Shown here: one piece after another, positions 39,474 through 48,101 of the stretch
Layout: each line of letters opens with the position of its first letter
Numbering within the stretch: position 1 is the first letter of the stretch
Assembly (NCBI GenBank): GCA_049517675.1
Contig: JBEKRV010000031.1
Coordinates: 1-64,000 of the forward strand
Length of the DNA stretch: 64,000 nucleotides
From: Bog-756 sp049517675
Lineage (GTDB): Bacteria > Actinomycetota > Acidimicrobiia > Acidimicrobiales > RAAP-2
Reading direction: 5' to 3'
The notes under the pieces: model-generated
Told to the model about the DNA's origin: nothing
The model's database searches: none
What the model saw: only the letters and a program-made list of their open reading frames with translations
Translations under genes and position numbers: made by a program

Positions 39474-42251
39474 ATGCCGTTCGTCTTCGACTTCGACCAC
39501 TCCCACCGCAAGCCCCCGATGGAGATGAAGGACCTCCTCGGCGGCAAGGGTGCCAACCTGGCCGAGATGACGTCGGTGCTGGCTCTCCCGGTCCCTCCGG
39601 GCTTCACCATCGCCACCACGGCGTGCCGCGCCTACATGGAAGGTGGCTGGCCCGACGGGCTCACCGCCGAGATCGACCGGGCCCGCACCCGTCTGGAGAA
39701 GACGATGGGCAAGCGGATCGGCGACGCCGACGACCCGCTGCTCGTGTCGGTCCGATCCGGTGCCAAGTTCTCCATGCCTGGCATGATGGACACCGTCCTC
39801 AACCTCGGCCTCAACGACAAGTCGGTGGAGGGCCTGGCCCGCCAGACCGACGACGAGCGGTTCGCCTACGACTCCTACCGGCGCTTCGTGGCCATGTACG
39901 GGCGCATCGTGCTCGGCGTCCCGGCCGAGGAGTTCGACTCGCTCCTCGACGCGGCCAAGGAGCTGGCAGGGACGGACTCCGACGCCGGGATCCCCATCGA
40001 GCTGCTCCGCTACCTGGTCGACGCCTACCAGCAGATCGTCGAGCGCCACACCGGCAAGCCCTTCCCCCAGGATCCCGACGACCAGCTGCGGGGGGCGATC
40101 GAGGCCGTGTTCGCCTCGTGGAACGGACCGCGCGCCGTCGCCTACCGGGTCCGGGAGCGGATCGCCCACGACCTCGGGACGGCGGTCAACGTCCAGGCCA
40201 TGGTGTTCGGCAACCGCGACGACAACTCGGGCACCGGGGTCGGCTTCACCCGCGACCCGGCCACCGGCGCGGTGGGCGAGTACGGCGACTTCCTGGTCAA
40301 CGCCCAGGGCGAGGACGTCGTGGCCGGGATCCGCAACACCGAGCCGCTGTCGGCGCTGGCCGACGAGTTCCCGAAGATCCACAAGGAGCTCCTCGCCATC
40401 TTCGCCCGCCTCGAGCGGCACTACCGGGACATGTGCGACACCGAGTTCACCATCGAGCAGGGCAAGCTGTGGATGCTGCAGACCCGGGTGGGCAAGCGCA
40501 CCGGTCGCGCCGCCCTGCGCATGGCCGTCGACATGGTGTCCGAACGGGCCATCAAGCTGACCCGTGACGAGGCCCTCGGCCGGATCACCGGGGAGCACCT
40601 CGAGCAGGTGCTCCATCCGCAGTTCGCGTCGAGCGGGCACAAGGTGCTGGTCAAGGGGCTGGGTGCCTCGCCCGGGGCCGCGGTGGGCCGGGTCTACCTG
40701 ACCGCCGACGACGCCCAGGCCGCCGCCGAGCGGGGCGAGGCCGTCGTCCTGGTCCGGAGCGAGACGTCCCCCGAGGACGTCCACGGCATGCTGGCCGCCG
40801 AGGGGATCCTCACCGCCCGCGGGGGCCTGGTCAGCCACGCCGCGGTTGTGGCCCGGGGCTGGGGCAAGCCGGCCGTCGTCGGGGCCGAGGACCTGCGCAT
40901 CGGCACCTCCTCGTTCAGCGTCGGCGACACCGTCGTGTCCGAGGGCGACTGGATCTCCGTCGACGGCACCAACGGGATCGTGGTGCTCGGACGGGTCGAG
41001 GTCAGCCAGGGCGAGACACCTCCCGAGTTCGACCTGATCCTGAGCTGGGCCGACGAGGTGCGGGCCGGCCATCTGGGGGTCCGGGCCAACGCCGACAACG
41101 GGCCCGACGCCATCAACGCCCGCAAGCACGGGGCGGAGGGGATCGGGCTGTGCCGGACCGAGCACATGTTCCTGGCCGAGGACCGGCTGCCGATCGTGCG
41201 CCGGATGATCCTGGCCGACACGCCTTCCGACGAGGAGAGCGCCCTGGAGGCGCTCCGGGTCGCCCAGAAGGCCGACTTCGTGGAGATCCTCGAGGCCATG
41301 GACGGGCAGCCGGTCACCGTCCGCCTCCTCGACCCGCCACTGCACGAGTTCCTCCCCGACCCCACGGAGCTCGCCATCAAGCAGGCCACGGTCGGACTGA
41401 CCGAGGAGGAGTCACGCCTGTTCGAGGCGGCCAAGCTGTGGCACGAGGTCAACCCGATGCTCGGCACCCGGGGCGTCCGGCTCGGGGTGATCAAGCCGGG
41501 GCTCTACGCCATGCAGGTGCGCGCCCTGATGGAGGCCGCCCTCGACCGGGTCGACGCCGGCGGCCATCCGGTGGTGGAGATCATGATCCCCCTCACCGTG
41601 TCGCGTGAGGAGCTGGCCCTCGCCCGCTCGTGGGTCGAGGGGGCCGTGTCCGAGGCCAAGGCCGCGGCTGCTCCGTCGAGGAAGGGGTCGAAGGCGGCCA
41701 AGGGATCGCTCGAGGTCCTGATCGGCACCATGATCGAGACCCCCCGGGCCGCGCTGCGGGCCGGCGACATCGCCGAGGAGGCCGACTTCTTCTCCTTCGG
41801 GACCAACGACCTGACCCAGATGACGTTCGGGTTCAGCCGGGACGACGTCGAGGGGCGGATGATGTCGGCCTACCTCGAGGAGGGACTGCTCACCCGCAAT
41901 CCCTTCGAGGTGGTCGACGCCGACGGCGTCGGCGAGCTGGTCCGGCTCGGCACCGAACGGGGCCGGGCCACGCGGCCGAGTCTCAAGGTGGGTGTGTGCG
42001 GCGAGCACGGTGGCGATCCCGAGTCGATCGCCACCTTCGCCGCCGCCGGCCTCGACTACGTGAGCTGCTCCCCCTTCCGGGTGCCGATCGCACGGCTGGC
42101 CGCGGCGCAGGCGGTGCTGGCCGGCCTGACGGCGGCACGGGACAAGGTGGTGGCGGCCACGGCCGCCAAGGCCGCGCCGGCCACGAAGGCGCCGGCCAGG
42201 AAGTCGGCGGCCAGGAAGGCCCCGACCAGGAAGGCCCCGACCAGGCGCTGA
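39474..42251 (+). CDS. ppdK: Pyruvate, phosphate dikinase with basic insertions
   Basis: The 925-residue enzyme interconverts pyruvate, ATP and phosphate with PEP, AMP and pyrophosphate. The ATP-grasp domain comes first (KGANLAEMT; SGAKFSMPGMMDT), then the phosphohistidine domain GGLVSHAAVVARGWG with catalytic His455, and the PEP/pyruvate barrel with LDYVSCSPFRVP (Cys865). Three oddities are visible: Val453 replaces the Thr that regulatory protein kinase modifies in other PPDKs; a Lys/Ala/Ser-rich insertion occurs near 726-746; and the last 40 residues form a Lys/Arg/Ala/Pro tail. The enzyme is longer than the usual 870-890. ATG chosen by the Shine-Dalgarno. Confidence 0.97.
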   Translation: MPFVFDFDHSHRKPPMEMKDLLGGKGANLAEMTSVLALPVPPGFTIATTACRAYMEGGWPDGLTAEIDRARTRLEKTMGKRIGDADDPLLVSVRSGAKFSMPGMMDTVLNLGLNDKSVEGLARQTDDERFAYDSYRRFVAMYGRIVLGVPAEEFDSLLDAAKELAGTDSDAGIPIELLRYLVDAYQQIVERHTGKPFPQDPDDQLRGAIEAVFASWNGPRAVAYRVRERIAHDLGTAVNVQAMVFGNRDDNSGTGVGFTRDPATGAVGEYGDFLVNAQGEDVVAGIRNTEPLSALADEFPKIHKELLAIFARLERHYRDMCDTEFTIEQGKLWMLQTRVGKRTGRAALRMAVDMVSERAIKLTRDEALGRITGEHLEQVLHPQFASSGHKVLVKGLGASPGAAVGRVYLTADDAQAAAERGEAVVLVRSETSPEDVHGMLAAEGILTARGGLVSHAAVVARGWGKPAVVGAEDLRIGTSSFSVGDTVVSEGDWISVDGTNGIVVLGRVEVSQGETPPEFDLILSWADEVRAGHLGVRANADNGPDAINARKHGAEGIGLCRTEHMFLAEDRLPIVRRMILADTPSDEESALEALRVAQKADFVEILEAMDGQPVTVRLLDPPLHEFLPDPTELAIKQATVGLTEEESRLFEAAKLWHEVNPMLGTRGVRLGVIKPGLYAMQVRALMEAALDRVDAGGHPVVEIMIPLTVSREELALARSWVEGAVSEAKAAAAPSRKGSKAAKGSLEVLIGTMIETPRAALRAGDIAEEADFFSFGTNDLTQMTFGFSRDDVEGRMMSAYLEEGLLTRNPFEVVDADGVGELVRLGTERGRATRPSLKVGVCGEHGGDPESIATFAAAGLDYVSCSPFRVPIARLAAAQAVLAGLTAARDKVVAATAAKAAPATKAPARKSAARKAPTRKAPTRR

Positions 42252-42283
42252 GGCCCACCGGATCGGGGCGCGCCGGGACGCGG

Positions 42284-42289
42284 TACCGT
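42284..42289 (+). promoter_or_regulatory. -10 element (TACCGT), leaderless layout
   Basis: TACCGT ends seven bases before the dnaG ATG at 42297. Confidence 0.5.
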
Positions 42290-42296
42290 CGTCACC

Positions 42297-44192
42297 ATGG
42301 GCATCCCGGACGAGGACGTGGCCCGGGTCCGGGCGGCGACGGACATCGTCGCCCTGATCGGGGAGCACGCCGCGCTGAAGCGTTCGGGCCTCCGCTGGGT
42401 GGGCCTGTGCCCGTTCCACACCGAGAAGTCCCCGTCCTTCAGCGTCAACGCCGAAGCCGGCTTCTACTACTGCTTCGGCTGCCAGGCGAGCGGTGACGCC
42501 ATCACCTTCGTCCGCGAGATCGAGCACCTCGACTTCGTCGACGCGGTGCGGCGCCTGGCCGACAAGGCCGGGATCACCATCAGGGAGGACGGGAACTCCG
42601 GGCGGGACGGCCAGAAGCGCAAGGTCTTCCTCGACGCGATGGAGCGGGCCACCGAGTGGTACCACCAGCGCCTGCTGACCGGGTCCGACGCCGGTCAGGC
42701 CCGCGACTACCTGCGCAGCCGGGGCTACGACGGCGCGGTGGTGCGGCGGTTCCGTCTCGGATGGGCCCCGGACGGTTGGGACACCCTGTGCAGCGCGCTC
42801 CGGCTCGGCGAGGACGTCGCCGTCGGGGCCGGGCTCGGATTCGTCAACCGGAGGGGGAAGCTCCAGGACGCCTTCCGGGCCCGTGTGCTCTTCCCGATCT
42901 GCGATCCGTCCGGCAACCCGGTGGCCCTGGGCGGCCGGATCCTCCCGGGCAGCACCGACCCGGCCAAGTACAAGAACTCCACCGAGACACCGATCTACTC
43001 CAAGCGACGCACCCTCTACGCGCTCAACTGGGCCAAGCAGGACGTGATCGCCTCCGGCGAGGTCGTGGTGTGCGAGGGGTACACCGACGTGATCGGGTTC
43101 TTCGAGGCGGGGGTGCCCCGGGCGGTGGCCACCTGCGGCACGGCGCTGGCCGAGGAGCACGTGCGGCTGCTCAAGAACTTCGCCACCCGGATCGTCCTGG
43201 CCTTCGACGCGGACGGTGCCGGGCAGTCGGCCGCCGGTCGCTTCTACGAGTGGGAGCGCAAGCTCGAGATCGACGTCGCCGTGGCGGCCCTGCCCCCCGG
43301 GTCCGACCCGGCCGACCTGGCCAGGAGCGACCCCGGGGCGCTGCGTGCCGCGGTGGAGGGAGCCAAGCCCTTCCTGCAGTTCCGGCTGGAGCGGATCCTC
43401 GGCGCCGGCGACCTGTCGACGCCCGAGGGACGGGCCCGGACGGCCGACCACGCGCTGGCCGCCGTGGCCGAGCACCCCGACGACCTGGTCCGGGACCAGT
43501 ACGTGATGCAGGTGGCCGAACGGTGCCGCCTCGAGCCGGCGTCGCTGCGGGACCGGCTCGAGCGCATCCGCCGTGAGGGTCCGCGCACGCCGCCACCGAG
43601 GTCGGACCGGACGACCGTCCACCCGGAGGGGCCCCCGGGCGACCGGGACCCGCGCGGCTACGACGGCCCGCCGGACGGACCCGGGCCGGAGTGGGACGGG
43701 TGGGACGACGGGCCGGTCCCCGGCGGCCGGGGCCGGCCGTCGGCCGCGTCCGAGTTCCGTCCCGGCCTGGAGGCCCTCCGGCTGGCCATCCACCGACCCG
43801 AGGAGGTGGGGGAGCGGCTCGAGGCCCCCCTGTTCGGCGACCCGGTCCAGCGGGCGGCGTTCCTCGCCCTGGTCGAGGCCGACGACCTCGCCGAGGCCAT
43901 CGACACCGCCACCGGGCGGGTCCAGGCCCTGCTGGTGCGGCTCACGGTCGAGGAGCCCCGGGCGGAGCCCGACGAGGTGGTGACCCAGCTGGTCCGCAAC
44001 GCCGTGCGACGGGAGATGAAGCTCGTCGCCGTCGAGGCCCGTACCTCCACCCGGGCCATGGAGGACGCCGCGTCGGTCGCCTCGTGGCTCCAGGAGCTGG
44101 ACGATCCCGTCGTCTCAGCAGAAGCATCGCAACGGTTGGTAGCGTGGCTCCTGGTGAGGTCGCAGCTGAACGATTCCGGGCAGGACGCATGA
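42297..44192 (+). CDS. dnaG: DNA primase DnaG
   Basis: The 631-residue primase has the N-terminal zinc finger C38-x2-H41...C59-x2-C62, the catalytic TOPRIM core with VVCEGYTDVIGFF and FDADGAG, and a C-terminal helicase-interaction region after a Pro/Gly/Asp-rich linker (about 425-475). It primes DNA replication. The gene overlaps rpoD by four bases (ATGA), so the pair forms the core of a macromolecular-synthesis operon; rpsU is absent. Confidence 0.97.
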   Translation: MGIPDEDVARVRAATDIVALIGEHAALKRSGLRWVGLCPFHTEKSPSFSVNAEAGFYYCFGCQASGDAITFVREIEHLDFVDAVRRLADKAGITIREDGNSGRDGQKRKVFLDAMERATEWYHQRLLTGSDAGQARDYLRSRGYDGAVVRRFRLGWAPDGWDTLCSALRLGEDVAVGAGLGFVNRRGKLQDAFRARVLFPICDPSGNPVALGGRILPGSTDPAKYKNSTETPIYSKRRTLYALNWAKQDVIASGEVVVCEGYTDVIGFFEAGVPRAVATCGTALAEEHVRLLKNFATRIVLAFDADGAGQSAAGRFYEWERKLEIDVAVAALPPGSDPADLARSDPGALRAAVEGAKPFLQFRLERILGAGDLSTPEGRARTADHALAAVAEHPDDLVRDQYVMQVAERCRLEPASLRDRLERIRREGPRTPPPRSDRTTVHPEGPPGDRDPRGYDGPPDGPGPEWDGWDDGPVPGGRGRPSAASEFRPGLEALRLAIHRPEEVGERLEAPLFGDPVQRAAFLALVEADDLAEAIDTATGRVQALLVRLTVEEPRAEPDEVVTQLVRNAVRREMKLVAVEARTSTRAMEDAASVASWLQELDDPVVSAEASQRLVAWLLVRSQLNDSGQDA

Positions 44193-45592
44193 CGGAGGAG
44201 AAGGTGGTCTCGCTGTACCCCGACACGGACGGAGCCGGAACGGCCTCTGCGGACCCACCCGAGTCGCTGGCGGCGCCCGAGTCGCTCGTGGCCGCGGACA
44301 CCGTGGCCGCGGCCGAGTTCGAGGCCCTGCTCCGGCTGGGGAGGGCGAACGGTGGGCTGACCCAGGACGACGTCGTCTCGGTCCTGCAGTCCGTCGAGCT
44401 GAGTGCCGACCTGATCACCGGGGTCGTCGAACGGATCCGTGAGGCCGGCATCGAGTTCACCTACGACACCGGTGAGTCGACCGTCGTGCCCCTTTCCGGA
44501 CCGGTGGAGCCGGGTGCGGGGCGGGTCCTCGAGCCGTTGGTGCGGCTGCTCCCGGTGCAGGACGAGACCATCGCGGCCGACGGCGCCAAGAAGCCGGTGG
44601 CGAAGAAGCCCCGGCCCAGCCCGTCGGGATCGTCGAACGGGTTCTCCGAAGGGGACAGCTTCCGTGGCTCGGCCGCCGATCCCGTCCACATGTACCTGAA
44701 GGAGATCGGCAAGGTAAAGCTGCTCGACGCCGCGCTGGAGGTCGAGCTGGCCGAGCGCATCCTGGCCGGCACCGAGGCCGCCATGCGACTGGCCGAGGAC
44801 GAGATCAACGGAACGACCACCCGGGTGAGCCGCCGGGCGGACCAGCGCCTCGTGCACATGGGCCACGACGCCAAGGAGGCCCTCATCGAGGCCAACCTCC
44901 GGCTGGTCGTCTCGATCGCCAAGCGCTACCGCAACCGCGGACTGGCCTTCCTCGACCTCATCCAGGAAGGGAATCTCGGACTGATGCGGGCGGTCGAGAA
45001 GTTCGACCACACCAAGGGGTTCAAGTTCTCGACCTACGCCACGTGGTGGATCCGCCAGGCCATCACCCGGGCCATCGCCGACCAGGCGCGCACCATCCGC
45101 ATCCCGGTCCACATGGTGGAGACGATCCACAAGGTCGTCTGGGCCCAGCGCCAGTTCCACCAGGAGGTGGGGCGGGAGCCCACGACCGAGGAGCTGGCCG
45201 CACAGGTCGACATGACCGTGGAGCGGGTCCGGGAGATCCTCCGGATCAACCAGGACACCATCTCGCTGGAGCAGCCCATCGGCGACGAGGAGGACTTCAG
45301 CCTCTCCGACATCATCGAGGATCGCGAGGCCGTGGTGCCCGGCGACGCCGCCACCCGGCTCATGCTCGACGGCGCCCTCCGCGACGCCCTCGGCCACCTC
45401 ACCCCCCGCGAGCAGGACGTGGTGCGGCTCAGGTTCGGCCTGGAGGACGGGAAGATCCGGACGCTCGAGGAGGTGGGCAAGGCCTTCGGGGTGACCCGGG
45501 AGCGGATCCGCCAGATCGAGGCGAAGACCTTGGCCAAGCTGCGCCGGCCGGAGTCGGCCCAGCTGCTGCGGGACTACCTCGAAGAGGCCTGA
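44189..45592 (+). CDS. rpoD: Primary RNA polymerase sigma factor (RpoD/SigA)
   Basis: The 467-residue sigma70 factor has a divergent N-terminal third (region 1.1-like, with a Lys/Pro/Ser-rich linker), then region 1.2 (DPVHMYLKEIGKVKLL), region 2 (ANLRLVVSIAKRYRNRGLAFLDLIQEGNLGLMRAVEKFD; FSTYATWWIRQAITRAIADQ), region 3 and region 4 with HTH VTRERIRQIEAKTLAKLR. It recognises the housekeeping promoters. It is translationally coupled to dnaG. The protein lacks the large acidic insertion of proteobacterial sigma70, as expected for actinobacteria. Confidence 0.98.
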   Translation: MTEEKVVSLYPDTDGAGTASADPPESLAAPESLVAADTVAAAEFEALLRLGRANGGLTQDDVVSVLQSVELSADLITGVVERIREAGIEFTYDTGESTVVPLSGPVEPGAGRVLEPLVRLLPVQDETIAADGAKKPVAKKPRPSPSGSSNGFSEGDSFRGSAADPVHMYLKEIGKVKLLDAALEVELAERILAGTEAAMRLAEDEINGTTTRVSRRADQRLVHMGHDAKEALIEANLRLVVSIAKRYRNRGLAFLDLIQEGNLGLMRAVEKFDHTKGFKFSTYATWWIRQAITRAIADQARTIRIPVHMVETIHKVVWAQRQFHQEVGREPTTEELAAQVDMTVERVREILRINQDTISLEQPIGDEEDFSLSDIIEDREAVVPGDAATRLMLDGALRDALGHLTPREQDVVRLRFGLEDGKIRTLEEVGKAFGVTRERIRQIEAKTLAKLRRPESAQLLRDYLEEA

Positions 45593-46329
45593 GCCGGGCG
45601 CGGCGTCGCGGTGGGGTCGGCGAACCGTCCGCACACCGCCCGCGGGTCGCCGTCACCGTCGTGCAGGACCTCGACGGAATCGAAGCCGGCGGCGGTCAGC
45701 AGCCGGGCGACCGGGTCGAACTGGCGGCCACCGATCTCGACCAGCAGCCGGCCTCCGGTCGCCATCCACCGCGTGCTGCAGGTGATCATGCGGGCGACGA
45801 CCTCGAGCCCGCCGCGACCGCCGTCGAGCGCCCGCCGGGGCTCGAAGCCCCGCACGTCGCGGGGGAGGAGGTGGAGGGCGTCGTCGGGGACGTAGGGGGG
45901 CACGCCGGTCATCACGTCGACCCGCCCGGCAAGGTCGGCGGGGAGCGGTTCGTCGAGGTCGCCGACGAGGACGTCCACGCCGTTGTCCCGGGCGCAGTCC
46001 GCGGCGGTGGGATCGAGCTCGGTCGCCACCACCCGGGCCCCGGGGCGGGCGGCCTGCAGCACCATGGCGATCGCTCCCGAACCCGTGCACAGGTCGACGG
46101 CGGTGCCGCGGGCCGCGAGGAGCCTGGCCGCCGTCGCGGCCAGCGTCTCGGACTGCCATCGGGGGACGTACACGCCGGGCCGGACCGCCACGTCGAGCCC
46201 GCAGAACTGTGCAGTGCCGGTGATCCAGGCCAGGGGCTCGCCCTCCCGGCGGCGGGCGACCATCCGGTCGAGCTGATCGTGGTCGGCCGCGGCGGCGACC
46301 AGTTCGGCGGCCTCCTCGTCGGCCGCCAC
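45574..46329 (-). CDS. PrmC-related SAM-dependent methyltransferase
   Basis: From GTG 46329 the protein is 251 residues. It has the PrmC-like N-terminal block GEPLAWITGTAQFCGLDVAVRPGVYVPRWQSE, the SAM-binding DLCTGSGAIAMVL and a VPPY motif where glutamine methyltransferases have NPPY. It resembles the PrmC-related subfamily of actinobacteria, whose substrate is unknown. The reading frame continues upstream for 23 residues of matching N-terminal helix, but the only start there is CTG at 46398, overlapping the upstream stop (CTGA). The 3' end overlaps rpoD by 19 bp, convergently. Confidence 0.82.
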   Translation of the reverse strand: MAADEEAAELVAAAADHDQLDRMVARRREGEPLAWITGTAQFCGLDVAVRPGVYVPRWQSETLAATAARLLAARGTAVDLCTGSGAIAMVLQAARPGARVVATELDPTAADCARDNGVDVLVGDLDEPLPADLAGRVDVMTGVPPYVPDDALHLLPRDVRGFEPRRALDGGRGGLEVVARMITCSTRWMATGGRLLVEIGGRQFDPVARLLTAAGFDSVEVLHDGDGDPRAVCGRFADPTATPRPAQASSR

Positions 46330-46394
46330 GCAGCCGGCAGCGGTGAGCGCCCGGGTGACGGCGGCGACGGCGGGCCCGGTCGGGTCGGGAGCGG

Positions 46395-46718
46395 TCAGCC
46401 GGCGAGCGACGTGTGGCCGTTGATGGCCGTGGCCAGGTCGCCGGCCATCTCGACGACCAGGGCGTCGGTGGCCTCCTCGCCGTCCCGCCAACCCAGTCCG
46501 ACCCCGACGGCGTCACGGACCCGCACGGTGGTGAGGACGGCGATCGCCCGCAGCTTGGCCGGCGTGAGGCCACTGCGCTCGGGCCGCAGGCGCGGTCGCG
46601 CGGTGGAGCCGTCCTCGGCGACGACCCGGAGGCGGGTCCTCCGTGACCGGACGGAGCCCAGGGCGAACCCGACGAGGAAGGCGGCTGCGGTGGCGACGCG
46701 GAACTTCACGGCCGCCAT
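46395..46718 (-). CDS. Small membrane-anchored protein of unknown function
   Basis: The 107-residue protein begins MAAVKFRVATAAAFLVGFALGSVRSRR, an N-terminal membrane anchor with a Gly-zipper-like face, followed by an amphipathic region with LTPAKLRAIAVLTTVRVRDAVGVGLGWRDG. I do not recognise the family. It abuts the PrmC-related gene and may be co-transcribed with it. Start chosen by the hydrophobic helix; a longer upstream form lacks plausible sequence. Confidence 0.65.
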   Translation of the reverse strand: MAAVKFRVATAAAFLVGFALGSVRSRRTRLRVVAEDGSTARPRLRPERSGLTPAKLRAIAVLTTVRVRDAVGVGLGWRDGEEATDALVVEMAGDLATAINGHTSLAG

Positions 46719-46834
46719 TGTGCCCCGGTTCGCGTCGGCGTGCACCTGCGATCCTCGGGGTCGTGGTGAACGGCTAATCTCCACTGGCACGCCGGGCCCG
46801 TCCACAGGGGCGGCCCGGGCGTGGTCGGGCAGTT

Positions 46835-46910
46835 TCCGGGGTAGCTCAATCGGCAGAGCATCTGACTGTTAATCAGAGGGTTGTGAGTTCGAGTCTCACC
46901 CCCGGAGCCA
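46835..46910 (+). tRNA. tRNA-Asn (anticodon GTT)
   Basis: The 76-nt cloverleaf has acceptor TCCGGGG/CCCCGGA, anticodon GTT at 46868-46870 inside stem TCTGA/TCAGA, TTCGAGT T-loop sequence, discriminator G and encoded CCA at 46908-46910. Confidence 0.97.
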
Positions 46911-46999
46911 TCGTCGGAGCGGCCGCAGGACGGCCTGCCCGCTCCGCCGGACCCTCCGGCCGAGGTCCGTGCGGATCGACCCGGCCGGCGAGGTGACCG

Positions 47000-47140
47000 A
47001 TGGGACCATCCGAACGCTGCCCCGTCTGCGGTCATCCGGGCATCCACCGCAGCGGTACGGGAGGACGCTCCTCGTGCGAGGACTGCGACCGGTGCTGGGC
47101 GGAACGCCAGCGGCACGAGCGCCCGCCCCACCACAATTGA
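47000..47140 (+). CDS. 46-residue zinc-ribbon protein
   Basis: ATG 47000 (Shine-Dalgarno GAGGTG upstream) opens a 46-residue frame with CPVCGHPGIH near the start and CEDCDRCW in the middle, spaced as a small treble-clef or zinc ribbon with an extra Cys. The C-terminal part is His/Arg-rich (RQRHERPPHHN). The function is unknown; candidates are a nucleic-acid or protein-binding adaptor. It sits between tRNA-Asn and the ATP-grasp gene. Confidence 0.7.
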   Translation: MGPSERCPVCGHPGIHRSGTGGRSSCEDCDRCWAERQRHERPPHHN

Positions 47141-47153
47141 GGCGGCGCTGACG

Positions 47154-48101
47154 GTGCGGGTCGCATTCGCCACGGCGCCGCCCGAGGCACTGGGCCACGA
47201 CGACACCGACCGACCGCTGCACGACGCCGCGTTCGCCGCGGCCGGGATCGGGCTGGACCACCGGATCTGGTCCGATACCGACGTCCCCTGGGCCGGGTAC
47301 GACCTGGTGGTGGTCCGGTCCACCTGGGACTACCTCGACCACCTCGAGGAGTTCCACGCCTGGCTCGACCGCATGGATCGGTTGGGGTCCCTGCACAATC
47401 CGGCCCCGGTGATCGCCTGGAACCTCGACAAGCGCTACCTCCTCGACCTGGCCGGAGCCGGGGTGCCGGTCATCCCCACCCGGGTGTGCGGCGACGGGCG
47501 CGACGTCGCCGGCGCGTTGGCGGGGGTCCCCGGCGAGGTCGTGGTCAAGCCGGTGGTGTCGGCAGGTAGCCGGCTCACGGGACGGTTCGCCGCCGGGGAT
47601 CCGGGCGCCCGTCGCCTGGCCGACCGGATCCTCGACGAGGGGATCGCCGTGCTCGTCCAGCCGGCCGTGCCGTCGGTCGCCACCGACGGGGAGGTCAGCA
47701 CCCTGTCGTTCGACGGGACGATCTCCCACTCGGTCCGCAAGGGACCGCTACTGGCCCTGGGGGGTGGGCTGGTGGGCGGCAGCTCTGCCGAGCGGCTGCG
47801 GCCCGAGGTCCTGACCCCGGCCGGCCGGGCCGTGGTCGAGGTCGCGTCCGACGCCGTCGGCCGGCTGGTGGGCGAGCGGTTCGGCGTGGACGACCCCCTC
47901 CTGTACTCGAGGATCGATGTCGTGGCCCTCGACGACGGCACCGAGGTGGTGCTCGAGGTGGAGCTGGCCGAACCGGCGTTCCTCCTCTCGGCCGATGCGG
48001 CGGCGGCGGAGCGGTTCGTCGCCGCGGTGGTCCGGCACGCGACGGGCACGGCCGGGCGGCCCCGCCCGGTGGGTGCCGATGTCGACGGAGGGACCGCATG
48101 A
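47154..48101 (+). CDS. ATP-grasp ligase-like protein (DcsG/RimK-like)
   Basis: The 315-residue protein shows an N-terminal RSTWDYLDHLEEFHAWLDRM block, the NLDKRYLLDLAGAGVPVIPT lid region and an ATP-grasp core (VVVKPVVSAGSRLTGRF; LVQPAVPSVATDGEVSTLSFDG; LEVELAEPAFLL). The same block is found in ATP-grasp proteins related to O-ureido-serine cyclo-ligase DcsG and glutathione-synthetase-like enzymes. It should activate a carboxylate with ATP and join it to an amine; partner and substrate are unknown. It overlaps the next gene (ATGA). Confidence 0.85.
   Translation: MRVAFATAPPEALGHDDTDRPLHDAAFAAAGIGLDHRIWSDTDVPWAGYDLVVVRSTWDYLDHLEEFHAWLDRMDRLGSLHNPAPVIAWNLDKRYLLDLAGAGVPVIPTRVCGDGRDVAGALAGVPGEVVVKPVVSAGSRLTGRFAAGDPGARRLADRILDEGIAVLVQPAVPSVATDGEVSTLSFDGTISHSVRKGPLLALGGGLVGGSSAERLRPEVLTPAGRAVVEVASDAVGRLVGERFGVDDPLLYSRIDVVALDDGTEVVLEVELAEPAFLLSADAAAAERFVAAVVRHATGTAGRPRPVGADVDGGTA

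Noticed and set aside
46969..47151. 60-codon frame after tRNA-Asn
   Set aside because: The overlapping frame at 47000-47140 encodes ordered CxxC motifs with a ribosome-binding site and explains the region better.
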